Assembly (NCBI GenBank): GCA_044225555.1 | Contig: JBGAIM010000010.1 | Location: 186,001-250,000 of the forward strand | Length of the DNA stretch: 64,000 nucleotides | From: JADLHS01 sp044225555 | Lineage (GTDB): Bacteria; Verrucomicrobiota; Verrucomicrobiia; Limisphaerales; JADLHS01 | Direction of reading: 5' to 3' | In this document: positions 25,910 to 34,792 of the stretch, in pieces | How the letters are laid out: every line of letters begins with the position of its first letter | Numbering within the stretch: the first letter of the stretch is position 1 | Notes under the pieces: model-generated | Told to the model about the DNA's origin: nothing | The model's input: the letters and a program-made list of their open reading frames with translations, nothing else | The model's database searches: none | Position numbers and translations under genes: made by a program

Positions 25910-27370
25910 ATGCCCGTTCAGAACCGCATCGTCAAGGTTCAGAAACGCAACCGCGCTCTTGTGCGCTTTGACGAGGGCCGCATCGGCAAGGCGATTCTCC
26001 GGGCTGCCACCTCCATCGGCGGTTTTCAACTGGACCAGCTGCCGGACATCAACGGAAAAATCTTTGACGCCTGCGGCAATGACGAGCTTATCGCCGCCTT
26101 CCTGGCCGACGCGGTTGTCGTCTCCCTAAACGCCGATCCGCATCATCACATCGCCAATTTTCCACCGACCATCGAAACCATTCAGGACGGAGTATTGCAC
26201 GCACTGCGCAGTTATGGTTTCCAGAACACCGCCGACGCCTACGAGTGCTATCGCTGGGGCCGCCACTGGCTGCGCGAAGGGGCGGTCACCCCGGCCACCT
26301 TTGTCGGCAATGGCTTTCCCCAGGAACGGATGACTCACACATTGGAATGGTGCAAAAAGCACCATGTCCACCACGTCGAGGCGCTGAACGAAACCGTGCG
26401 CTCCGGCCGGATCAAGAAGGTCATCATCGAGTCGCTGGCGCTCTACGAACAATCCCTCGACGAAGCGGCGCAGAAAGTCATGAACCGGCTGCGCAACGGC
26501 GACAAGCTGCGCATGATCTGGGTCAGCGGTCCAAGTTCCTCCGGCAAGACCACCACCACGGTAAAGCTCACACGACGGCTGGAAAAACATGGCCTCCGTT
26601 TCCTGATGCTGAACCTCGACGATTACTTCTGGTCGCTGGTCGAGCACCCGACCGACTGGATCAACGACCGCAACTACGAGACGCCCGAGGCGCTGGACAT
26701 CCAGTTGTTGAACCAACATCTTCGCCAGTTGCTCGAAGGCCACACCATTGAAAAACCGGTTTACAGCTTCAAGGAAGGCCGCCGGGTTGCCACCAAACCT
26801 GTGACGCTGGAATCTGACCAGATTCTATTGCTCGACTGTCTGCACGGATTTTATCCACCGCTCACCGAGGGCATCGAGCCCGGCGCGCAATTCCGCCTCT
26901 ACATTGAAACGCAGAACACGCTGCTCGAAGGCAACGGCAAATCCAAACGGCTGACCAAGTTCGCCGACGTGCGGTTGCTGCGGCGGATGTTGCGCGACGC
27001 ACGCCATCGAAATCACAGCGCCTTGCGCACTGTGCTGCACTGGCACTACGTCCGCGCGGGAGAACTTTTCAGCATCATCCCACTCATGGGGGCGGCGGAT
27101 CATATCGTGAACGGCGGATTCCCTTTCGATCTTCCCGCCCTCAAACCTTTCTTTGAAGGACCTGATAGCCTGCTCCCTCACGAGGACGACTTCCGCGAAT
27201 ACGCGGGGTTTTTGGACGCGAAGATTCGTTACTTCCGCGTGAAGGAATTGCTTGAATCTGTAGAGGGCTTCACCAAAGCCCAGGTCACCGGTCACGACAT
27301 TATTCCCGGCGACGCCGTGATCCGCGAGTTCGTCGGTGGCAGCACCATTCAGATACCACACAACGAATAG
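25910..27370 (+). CDS. ATP-cone plus uridine kinase-like P-loop protein
   Basis: A 486-residue protein combining two domains. Residues ~1-95 look like an ATP-cone, the nucleotide-sensing module best known from ribonucleotide reductases (IVKVQKRNRALVRFDEGRI…AILRAA). Residues ~200-460 are a phosphoribulokinase/uridine kinase-like P-loop NTPase with Walker A GPSSSGKTTT at 207-216, LNLDDYFW and LLDCLHGFYP. It should phosphorylate a nucleoside or sugar-like substrate under allosteric nucleotide control; the substrate is unknown. The ATG at 25910 (MPVQNRIVK) is chosen; a TTG at 25847 would only add a non-conserved tail. It lies 114 bases after hglS on the same strand. Confidence 0.8.
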   Translation: MPVQNRIVKVQKRNRALVRFDEGRIGKAILRAATSIGGFQLDQLPDINGKIFDACGNDELIAAFLADAVVVSLNADPHHHIANFPPTIETIQDGVLHALRSYGFQNTADAYECYRWGRHWLREGAVTPATFVGNGFPQERMTHTLEWCKKHHVHHVEALNETVRSGRIKKVIIESLALYEQSLDEAAQKVMNRLRNGDKLRMIWVSGPSSSGKTTTTVKLTRRLEKHGLRFLMLNLDDYFWSLVEHPTDWINDRNYETPEALDIQLLNQHLRQLLEGHTIEKPVYSFKEGRRVATKPVTLESDQILLLDCLHGFYPPLTEGIEPGAQFRLYIETQNTLLEGNGKSKRLTKFADVRLLRRMLRDARHRNHSALRTVLHWHYVRAGELFSIIPLMGAADHIVNGGFPFDLPALKPFFEGPDSLLPHEDDFREYAGFLDAKIRYFRVKELLESVEGFTKAQVTGHDIIPGDAVIREFVGGSTIQIPHNE

Positions 27371-27540
27371 GTGAACGCACCGCCACTGACCACGCTCGAC
27401 TTTTCACCGGCCAATAATCCAATCCCTGTCGGCTGGTTGATTTTCCATTTCGATGACGGCCCAGAATCAGTATGGTTTTCCTGTGCCCCGATGATCGCCA
27501 ACGCAGATTGTGACGCACAACTTGGACAGGATTTCTAGCT

Positions 27541-30500
27541 ATGAACAAACGTACCGCCGTTCGCGCGTGGACGGGAGACTTGGTGCTACCCACCTATCTC
27601 CCTGCGCCCCCGGACAAGAACCCGATGTTCTTGGAAAAGCGCGTCTATCAAGGCAGTAATGGAAAAGTCTATCCCCTGCCCTTTACCGACCGCATCGCGG
27701 AGAAGCCGGTGGATCGAAAATGGAAAGCCGTCTGGATCGAAAACGAATTCCTCCGTGTGCTGGTCCTGCCGGAACTCGGCGGACGCATCCACGCGATTCT
27801 CGACAAGTCCAACGGCTACGATCTCATCTACAACCAGCCCGTCATCAAGCCGGCGCTCGTTGGTCTGGCCGGGCCCTGGGCTTCCGGCGGCATCGAATTC
27901 AACTGGCCCCAGCATCATCGCCCCGCGACATTCCTGCCGGTGGACTTTGAAATTCAGAAACACAGCGATGGTTCGGCAACCATCTGGTGCAGCGATCATG
28001 ATCCGATGTGTCGCATGAAAGGGATGCACGGCGTTTGCCTTCATCCGGGCAAAGCGTATGTGGAACTCAAAGTGCGCGCGTACAATCGCACCCCCTTGCG
28101 CCAGACTTTTCTCTGGTGGGCCAATGTTGCCACGCGCGTGCATGAGGCGTATCAGAGCTTTTTTCCACCGGATGTCTATTACGTCGCCGACCACGCCCGG
28201 CGCTCGATGAGTAATTATCCGCTGGCACAGGGGCATTACTACGGCGTGAACTATGGCGAGCGCGCTCGCAAAGGAGTGCCGAAGAGTGAAGCGCCAGGGC
28301 ATTTCCTGCCGCCCCACTGCCGTTCCGCGTTCGGCATTGAAGGTTCAATGTTGAATGTCCCCAACTATTCCCCGAATGATCTTTCATTCTACGCCAACAT
28401 CCCGGTGCCGACATCCTACATGTGCATGGGCAGCCAGGAGGATTTCTTTGGCGGGTACGATTACAAGGCTCAGGCAGGCATCGTTCATATTGCCAATCAC
28501 CACATCGCACCCGGCAAGAAGCAGTGGACCTGGGGCAACCACGAGTTTGGCTACGCCTGGGATCGCAATTTGACTGAGAAAGACACGAAGGGCGAATACA
28601 GCCCCTACATCGAGATCATGGCGGGTGTTTACACGGACAACCAACCCGACTTCAGCTTTCTGCAACCCGGCGAAACGAAATCGTGGAGTCAGTATTGGTA
28701 CCCGATTCAGAAAATCGGCCCGGCGCAACACGCGAACCTGGACGCGGCGATCAGTTTGCAGCGGAGCGCCGATTCCCAGATCGGCCAGTTGCAGAAAACT
28801 CGCGGCATCAAGCCGATCAGGAGATCCGCGCTTCTGCGGCTGGGCGTTTCCGTGACGAGAAAGGTGGCCCGAGCAAAAATCGTATTGCTTGCAGAGACCA
28901 GGACACTATTTCAAACCACGCGTAAGCTTTCGCCCTCGGCCCCATTCGTCACCTCGATTCCATTCCCTAACGGCGTGGTCGAAACCGATTTGCTCTTGCG
29001 GGTCACGGATGGCACTGGCAGCGAAATCATTTCGTACCAGCCCAAGCCCCGCACCCAAGGCGAAGTCCCACCGCCAGCCACCGAGCCGCCCGCACCAGCC
29101 GACATCGCCAGTGCCGACGAATTGTTCACGACGGGCATGCATCTCGATCAATATCGCCACGCCAGCCGCTGCCCCACACTTTATTGGCGCGAAGCCGTGC
29201 GTCGCGACCCGCTTGATTCACGCTGCAATAACGCGTTGGGCCTGTGGCATCTCCGGCGCGGTGAATTCGCCCTGGCCGAAAGACATTTCCGCAACGCCAT
29301 CGAACGCCTCACTCGTCGTAACGCAAACCCCGCCGATGGCGAACCGTATTACAACCTTGGCCTGTGCCTGCGTCACCTCGGCCGGGACGATGAAGCCTAC
29401 GGTGCGTATTACAAAGGCTGCTGGAATCAGGCTTGGGCAGCCGCGGGCTATCACGCGCTGGCCGAGATTGATTGCACTCATCACGACTGGCCCGCAGCGC
29501 TGGAACATTTGAACCGCTCGCTGCGTTTCGACGCCGACAACATACAAGCGCGGAATCTCAAGGCGCTGGCCCTGCAAAAGCTCGAACGCAGCGACGAAGC
29601 GTCTGAGTTGCTCAAGGAAACGCTCGCACTCGACCCGCTTGATTGGTGGGCGCGGCATCTCCTTGGCGACGAACCAAGGTGCGACGCGCAGACAGCCCTT
29701 GACCTCGCGCATAATTTTGCACGCAGCGGCTTCTATACGGAAGGAATGCTCCTGCTTTGCGCGACCGTGGCGCGTTCAGCCGAACTTGTCATTGCGGGAT
29801 TGGATGACGATGCGGAACCGCTGCCTACCCAGAGCCTGGGGAGCGAACCGCTCGTCCAATACACGATTGGCTGGCTCCTGGAAAAAGATGGCAAGGCGGC
29901 GGCGAAAGCCAGTTACAAAGCTGCCAGTCTACTCCCCGAAGACTACTGCTTCCCTTCGAGGCTGGAGGAAATTGCCATTTTAGAGGCGGCAATACGCGCG
30001 AATCCGAATGACGCCAAGGCGCCTTACTACCTGGGCAATCTGCTCTACGATCGGCGACGTCACGCAGAAGCGATCCAACTTTGGGAGCAATCGGTGCGCC
30101 GCGATGCGACTTCCTCCATTGTCTGGCGAAACCTCGGCATTGGCTATTTCAACATCCGCCAACAACCAGCAAAGGCTCGCGCCGCGTACGACAAGGCTTT
30201 CAAAGCAAATCCCGCCGACGCGCGCCTGCTCTACGAGCGCGACCAGCTTTGGAAACGCCTCGGTGAGAAACCGACGACGCGCCTCCGGGAATTGGAAAGA
30301 CATCTCGACCTGGTGCAGCAGCGCGACGATTTGAGCGTGGAACTTTGCGCGCTTTACAACCAGACCGGCGCGCACGAAAAGGCGCTTGCCCTCGTGAGCT
30401 CACGCAATTTCCAACCGTGGGAAGGCGGCGAAGGCGGCCCGCTTGGCCAGTGGGTGCGTTCCCATCTCGCACTGGGCCGCGCGGCGTTGCGATCGGTAGC

Positions 30501-31176
30501 AGCGGGCATCCTGCCTGCCGCGAAGCCCAGTGGCAATGCCGGCCGCTCAAAAGAACCGGAAGCGTCCGAAATATCCGGCACTCTATCCGGGCGGCAGGAT
30601 GCCGCCCTCCACGTCAGGCAAGGATGCCCAACGCTACCGACGCTGGCAGTCGCCCACTTCCGGTCCGCCCTGACCGCGCCGGTAAATCTCGGCGAAGCCA
30701 AACACCTGCTTGCCAACCAGAGCGACATTCACTACTGGCTCGGTTGCGGGTTGGCCGAACTCGGTGAGACGAAACAAGCCCGCCAACACTGGCGTGCCGC
30801 CGCCACGTTCAAGGGCGACTTCCAGGAAATGAGCGTCCGCGCCTTCGGCGAGCTGACATATTACTCCGCGCTGGCCTGGGAGAAGCTTGGCCAGCGGGCC
30901 CAGGCAAAGAAATTGTTACGCGACCTTTTAGCCTACGCGCAGGAACTTCAAAAGGCCGAAGCCAAGGTTGATTACTTCGCCACCTCATTGCCGACGATGT
31001 TGTTGTTCGATGACGACCTTCGGTTTCGTCAGGAGACAACCGCCCTGTTCTTGCGGGCGCAATCGTTGCTGGGGTTGGGTAAAAAGCGGAAAGCGCAGCA
31101 GCTGCTCGCGCTGGTGCTTAAACGTGACCCGAACCACGCTTCCGCTGCCGACTTGAGTTCCACTCCTCCCACTTGA
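27541..31176 (+). CDS. DUF5107 domain and TPR protein with an in-frame repeat insertion
   Basis: A 1211-residue protein with no signal peptide. Residues ~20-430 form the DUF5107 domain, related to the galactose-mutarotase-like beta-sandwich superfamily, with LPELGGRIHAILDK, GGIEFNWPQHHRP and WTWGNHEFGYAWDRNL. From ~530 on it is a long TPR superhelix (LGLWHLRRGEFALAERHFRNAI, YYNLGLCLRHLGRDDEAY, YYLGNLLYDRRRHAEAI). Residues ~985-1033 are a foreign stretch encoded by an inverted-repeat element (30494-30639) that splits a helix pair between ALGRAAL and AVAHFRSAL without breaking the frame. Family members sit in sugar loci; here the next genes are a sodium:sugar-type symporter and galactokinase, suggesting a carbohydrate binding or converting role. 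Confidence 0.9.
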   Translation: MNKRTAVRAWTGDLVLPTYLPAPPDKNPMFLEKRVYQGSNGKVYPLPFTDRIAEKPVDRKWKAVWIENEFLRVLVLPELGGRIHAILDKSNGYDLIYNQPVIKPALVGLAGPWASGGIEFNWPQHHRPATFLPVDFEIQKHSDGSATIWCSDHDPMCRMKGMHGVCLHPGKAYVELKVRAYNRTPLRQTFLWWANVATRVHEAYQSFFPPDVYYVADHARRSMSNYPLAQGHYYGVNYGERARKGVPKSEAPGHFLPPHCRSAFGIEGSMLNVPNYSPNDLSFYANIPVPTSYMCMGSQEDFFGGYDYKAQAGIVHIANHHIAPGKKQWTWGNHEFGYAWDRNLTEKDTKGEYSPYIEIMAGVYTDNQPDFSFLQPGETKSWSQYWYPIQKIGPAQHANLDAAISLQRSADSQIGQLQKTRGIKPIRRSALLRLGVSVTRKVARAKIVLLAETRTLFQTTRKLSPSAPFVTSIPFPNGVVETDLLLRVTDGTGSEIISYQPKPRTQGEVPPPATEPPAPADIASADELFTTGMHLDQYRHASRCPTLYWREAVRRDPLDSRCNNALGLWHLRRGEFALAERHFRNAIERLTRRNANPADGEPYYNLGLCLRHLGRDDEAYGAYYKGCWNQAWAAAGYHALAEIDCTHHDWPAALEHLNRSLRFDADNIQARNLKALALQKLERSDEASELLKETLALDPLDWWARHLLGDEPRCDAQTALDLAHNFARSGFYTEGMLLLCATVARSAELVIAGLDDDAEPLPTQSLGSEPLVQYTIGWLLEKDGKAAAKASYKAASLLPEDYCFPSRLEEIAILEAAIRANPNDAKAPYYLGNLLYDRRRHAEAIQLWEQSVRRDATSSIVWRNLGIGYFNIRQQPAKARAAYDKAFKANPADARLLYERDQLWKRLGEKPTTRLRELERHLDLVQQRDDLSVELCALYNQTGAHEKALALVSSRNFQPWEGGEGGPLGQWVRSHLALGRAALRSVAAGILPAAKPSGNAGRSKEPEASEISGTLSGRQDAALHVRQGCPTLPTLAVAHFRSALTAPVNLGEAKHLLANQSDIHYWLGCGLAELGETKQARQHWRAAATFKGDFQEMSVRAFGELTYYSALAWEKLGQRAQAKKLLRDLLAYAQELQKAEAKVDYFATSLPTMLLFDDDLRFRQETTALFLRAQSLLGLGKKRKAQQLLALVLKRDPNHASAADLSSTPPT
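30494..30639. repeat. 146-bp inverted-repeat (MITE/REP-like) element inserted in a coding frame
   Basis: Terminal imperfect inverted repeats: CGGTAGC-agc-GGGCATCC at 30494-30511 against GGATGCCC-aac-GCTACCG at 30622-30639 (15 of 18 pair). An inner pair GGCATCCTGCC (30505-30515) and GGCAGGATGCC (30593-30603) is perfect. In the gene frame the element reads as VAAGILPAA…GRQDAALHV, peptides I remember as hallmarks of translated intergenic repeats in Verrucomicrobiota. Confidence 0.7.
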
Positions 31177-31203
31177 ACGCTTGCCCCATCATCTGCGCCT
31201 TCC

Positions 31204-32751
31204 ATGAACTTCAATCCCATTGATCTCGCCTCGTTCGTTGGCTTCTTTGCCGTGGTTATCGGCCTGAGCGTCTGGAAGAGCCGACGTGCAAAGGATCATT
31301 CCGAAAACTCCTCGGACTTTTTTCTGGCTGGTCGCGGACTCGCCTGGCCGTTGATCGGCATTTCCATTGTTGCCGCGAACATCTCGACGGAACAAATGGT
31401 GGGCATGGCCGGACAGGCCGCAGGTTCGGTTGGTCTCGCGGTCAGCGGCTGGCAGCTCGTCGGCTCGCTTGGCATTGTCATCATTGCCATGACCCTGCTG
31501 CCGCGTTTCTTGAGTGCGGGGATTTACACGATGCCGGAGTTCCTCGAATACCGTTACAGCCCCGCCGCCCGGGCGATCATGGCGATCCTCACGGTCATCA
31601 TTTATGCGGCGGTGATGCTCCCGGCGGTGCTCTACTCGGGCGGTGTGACCCTGCGCGCGTTGGCCGGGTTGAATCTGACCACCGCGGTCTGGCTCATCGG
31701 CTTGATCGGCGCGGTTTATTCGACGATCGGCGGACTCAAGGCCATCGCGTGGGCGGACCTGGTCCAAGGTCTGGCGCTGCTGGCGGGCGGCATGTTGGTC
31801 TTCGCGTTGGGACTGCGCGCGATCGGCGGCTGGAACGCCTTCGCGACGTTCAACGCGGACAAGCTGCACATGATTCTCCCCGCATCGAACAAGGAACTGC
31901 CGTGGACCGGAATCGCGTCGGGTATGTGGATCGTCATCGTGTACTACTGCGGGCTGAATCAATTCATCGTGCAACGCAACCTGGCGGCGCGCTCGCTCAA
32001 GGATGGCCAGTTGGGGATGATTTTTGCCGGCGCCCTGTGGTTGCTCGTCCCGTTTGCGATCGTGATGCCCGGCTTGATGGCGCGGCAACTTTATGGGGAT
32101 CAGATCGGCGACAAAAGCGACGCCGCATTTCCAACGTTGATCAAACAACTCATCCAACCGGGCGTGCGCGGCCTGATCTATGCCGCCATCGCCGGCGCGG
32201 TGACCAGCACGCTGGCGTCGCTGCTCAACTCGGCCTCAACCATCGCAACGATGGACGTATATCGTCGGCTCATAAACCCGGCGGCGCCGCAAACGCGCCT
32301 GGTCTGGCTGGGGCGGGCCCTGACGGTGGTTTGCATGTTGACCGGGTGTCTGCTCGCGCCCCAGCTCGACGATCCGAAGTTTGGCGGTGTGTTCAATTTC
32401 ATCCAACAATTCCAGGGTTACATCTGGCCGGGGGTCGTCGCGGTGTTTCTGTTTGGAATTCTGGTCGAGACTGCCCCCGGAGCAGCGGGTGTGACGGGCC
32501 TGCTGGCCGGACCGTTGATTTATCATTTGTTTCAACTCTTTGCCGGAGAATTGCACTTCCTGGTTCAAGTCACGCTGGCGTTCACTTTGGTGCTGGCCGT
32601 CATGGCGCTGATCACGCTCGTGTGGCCGTTGCAAGAACCGCGGCGACTGCCGGTACGGGCCGGACTGGACATGCGAACCGATCCGGTGGTCAAGTGGAGC
32701 GGACTCGCGGTGATTGTCGGGGTCATCATTTTCTTCATTCGATTCTGGTGA
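31204..32751 (+). CDS. sodium:solute symporter (SSS/SglT family)
   Basis: A 515-residue polytopic inner-membrane carrier, about 13-14 hydrophobic helices. Family markers include the N-terminal FFLAGRGLAWPLIGISIVAANISTEQ, GLKAIAWADLVQG and the YYCGLNQFIVQRNLAARS segment; all are typical of the sugar branch (SglT-like). It couples sodium entry to sugar uptake. It starts 27 bases after the DUF5107-TPR gene and precedes galactokinase, so galactose or a galactoside is the most probable substrate; that is context, not direct evidence. Confidence 0.93.
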   Translation: MNFNPIDLASFVGFFAVVIGLSVWKSRRAKDHSENSSDFFLAGRGLAWPLIGISIVAANISTEQMVGMAGQAAGSVGLAVSGWQLVGSLGIVIIAMTLLPRFLSAGIYTMPEFLEYRYSPAARAIMAILTVIIYAAVMLPAVLYSGGVTLRALAGLNLTTAVWLIGLIGAVYSTIGGLKAIAWADLVQGLALLAGGMLVFALGLRAIGGWNAFATFNADKLHMILPASNKELPWTGIASGMWIVIVYYCGLNQFIVQRNLAARSLKDGQLGMIFAGALWLLVPFAIVMPGLMARQLYGDQIGDKSDAAFPTLIKQLIQPGVRGLIYAAIAGAVTSTLASLLNSASTIATMDVYRRLINPAAPQTRLVWLGRALTVVCMLTGCLLAPQLDDPKFGGVFNFIQQFQGYIWPGVVAVFLFGILVETAPGAAGVTGLLAGPLIYHLFQLFAGELHFLVQVTLAFTLVLAVMALITLVWPLQEPRRLPVRAGLDMRTDPVVKWSGLAVIVGVIIFFIRFW

Positions 32752-32895
32752 TCGCCCGATTGCCCGGCAGGCCGGCTGGATCATCCCGGGCCGATTTTGA
32801 TTTGGCAGTCGCCGCGGGCTTTGCGAAACTTCCCTTGCTGGTACGCAGTCGTCCGGTCGTGGGCTGGGCCCACGGAGGTAAATCGGAACCACTCA

Positions 32896-34113
32896 ATGAA
32901 ATCACGCCGTGATGCTTTGAACGGACCTTTCGTTGTCCCCAACGCCCACTTTGCCGGGCGCGCGGCGCGGATGTTTGAGAAGATCTATGGACATGGCCCC
33001 AGTCTGGCGGCCACGGCACCGGGCCGGGTCAACCTGATCGGCGAACACACGGATTACAACGAAGGCTTCGTGCTCCCGATGGCGATCGGGCGCCAGACCT
33101 TGCTGCTTGGGGAGCCCACCCAAGATTCGGAAGTCACGCTGCACAGTGTAACTACCGGTGAAACGGCGATCTTCGACGTGGATGGAGGTGTTCAACGCGG
33201 CGAACCGGCCTGGTCAAACTACGTGCGTGGGGTCATCGCCGGCTTTCAGCGGCTGAAGGTCCCGCTGACGGGTTTCAATGCCGTGATTGACTCGGACGTG
33301 CCGCTGGGTGGCGGACTCTCCAGCAGCGCCGCCTTGGAGGTGGCAGCGGCGACATTCCTCGAAGCCATGAGTGGGCGCAAATTGGAGCCGGTGCAGAAAG
33401 CCCTGCTCTGCCAGCAGGCCGAACACGAATTTGCCGGTGTGCCGTGCGGGATCATGGACCAGTTTATCTCGGTGATGGGGCAAGAAGATCACCTGCTTTT
33501 GCTCGATTGCCGGTCACGGGCGACGGAGCTTGTGCCCATGACCGATCCCTCGGTTGCCGTGCTGATAATCAACACCAACCTGCGTCACAAACACGCCGGC
33601 GGCGAATACGCCCAGCGCCGGACCCAATGCGAAGAAGCCGTCAGCGTCCTTAAGGTAACGGCGCTCCGCGATGCCAGCATCGCGAACTTGGAGCAAGCCA
33701 AGGCGAAGCTCGATTCTGTGCTGTTCCGGCGCGCGCGACACGTCATCACCGAAAACGAACGAACGCTGGCAGCGGCAGCATCGTTGCGCGCGGGAAATTG
33801 GAGCGCGCTCGGCAAACTGATGTATGCCAGCCATGATTCGTTGCGGGACGACTACGAAGTCAGTTGCAAGGAACTGGATGTGGTCGTTGAGATTGCGCAA
33901 AGCCTCGGAACAAAAGCCGGGGTGTATGGCTGCCGGATGACTGGAGGGGGATTTGGCGGCTGCGCAGTGGCCTTGGTCAAGGCCAGCGAGGCCGACCGCA
34001 TCAGCAAATGCTTCATGGACGATTACGAGCGCAAGCTCCGGAATATTGCGACCACGTTCGCCACGCGACCGGCCAGCGGCGCCCGGATTTTGACTGCGAC
34101 TGATTTTCAGTAA
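32896..34113 (+). CDS. galK: galactokinase
   Basis: A 405-residue GHMP kinase, phosphorylating galactose to galactose-1-phosphate. The galactokinase signature GRVNLIGEHTDYNEGFVLP is at residues 43-61, the GHMP ATP motif is GGGLSSSAALEVA, the catalytic Asp region is GIMDQFISVMG, and the late motif is MTGGGFGGCAVAL. The ATG at 32896 follows a GGAGG-like stretch (ccacggaggtaaatc) by 14 bases and gives the normal galactokinase N-terminus; upstream extension to 32797 is spurious. GalT/GalE are not in the window. It completes the module with the symporter and the DUF5107 protein. Confidence 0.95.
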   Translation: MKSRRDALNGPFVVPNAHFAGRAARMFEKIYGHGPSLAATAPGRVNLIGEHTDYNEGFVLPMAIGRQTLLLGEPTQDSEVTLHSVTTGETAIFDVDGGVQRGEPAWSNYVRGVIAGFQRLKVPLTGFNAVIDSDVPLGGGLSSSAALEVAAATFLEAMSGRKLEPVQKALLCQQAEHEFAGVPCGIMDQFISVMGQEDHLLLLDCRSRATELVPMTDPSVAVLIINTNLRHKHAGGEYAQRRTQCEEAVSVLKVTALRDASIANLEQAKAKLDSVLFRRARHVITENERTLAAAASLRAGNWSALGKLMYASHDSLRDDYEVSCKELDVVVEIAQSLGTKAGVYGCRMTGGGFGGCAVALVKASEADRISKCFMDDYERKLRNIATTFATRPASGARILTATDFQ

Positions 34114-34792
34114 GAGGGTGCCGCTAGCAAAGTTGGTTTACGTCTGGCCAGGATCAGCGATCAAGGGACTCTTCCGACGTAGTTCACCAAATGCCCGCTA
34201 GGGAAGCAGGCCCGAACTGCTCCCCCGTCGTAGTGGGCTATCCAGACCTAGCGCTCGCGACCGCAACAATCGCGGGCGGCCCGGCGGATTCCCGCCGCGT
34301 GAAACTGAAAGCGTCCGCCCCGGCACAAACAGCCGAGGTGCAACAACAAACGACCAACAGCACTTCCACTCAGTAACAGTCTCATCTTCAAAGTCCGGAT
34401 TTGTGGTTCTGGCTCGCGGGAATAGCGCGAACCGATACAGCATATACTCTAATGGCCGGACCCATCGTCGTGTGTTTTAACGACAAAGGGCCAGCCGAAG
34501 TTCGAGTTTGTCGGGCCGGGCGGGCAGCAAACCGCTTATGGAGACCGTTAGGGATTGTCCTCACTTTTAACGACGTGTTGGCGGGAAGGTCTGGGGGTAC
34601 GTTAACTTCAACAAAGCCAGTGATACTGCCACAGAACCAAGTGCCGCGGGATTTAAGTGACCGTGTTGGCGGTGTGTCTCTGCGCTTTCGCCGTCGCGTG
34701 CGGCAAGCAAGGCGGTTCAAGCCGGGCCGAAGTCGTTCTGGTGAATCAATGATTCGCCAATTTGACGCCGAAAAATTCAACGAAGCTACGAT
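34114..34792. other. 679-base gap without a convincing gene
   Basis: No recognised gene. Several open frames overlap (plus 34191-34376 and 34401-34796; minus 34198-34443 and 34388-34780). All are Arg/Pro/Thr-rich with no family pattern. The plus frame at 34191 ends in a Thr/Gln/Ser-rich tail and could be a remnant. The decamer TTTTAACGAC occurs at 34475-34484 and again at 34565-34574, exactly 90 bases apart. No clear terminator after galK and no clear promoter for the next gene were found. Confidence 0.4.

Noticed and set aside
34388..34780. Minus ORF (130 codons) and overlapping plus ORF (34401-34796) in the gap after galK
   Set aside because: Both Arg/Pro rich, no family pattern, and each other's antisense; no signal peptide or ribosome site.
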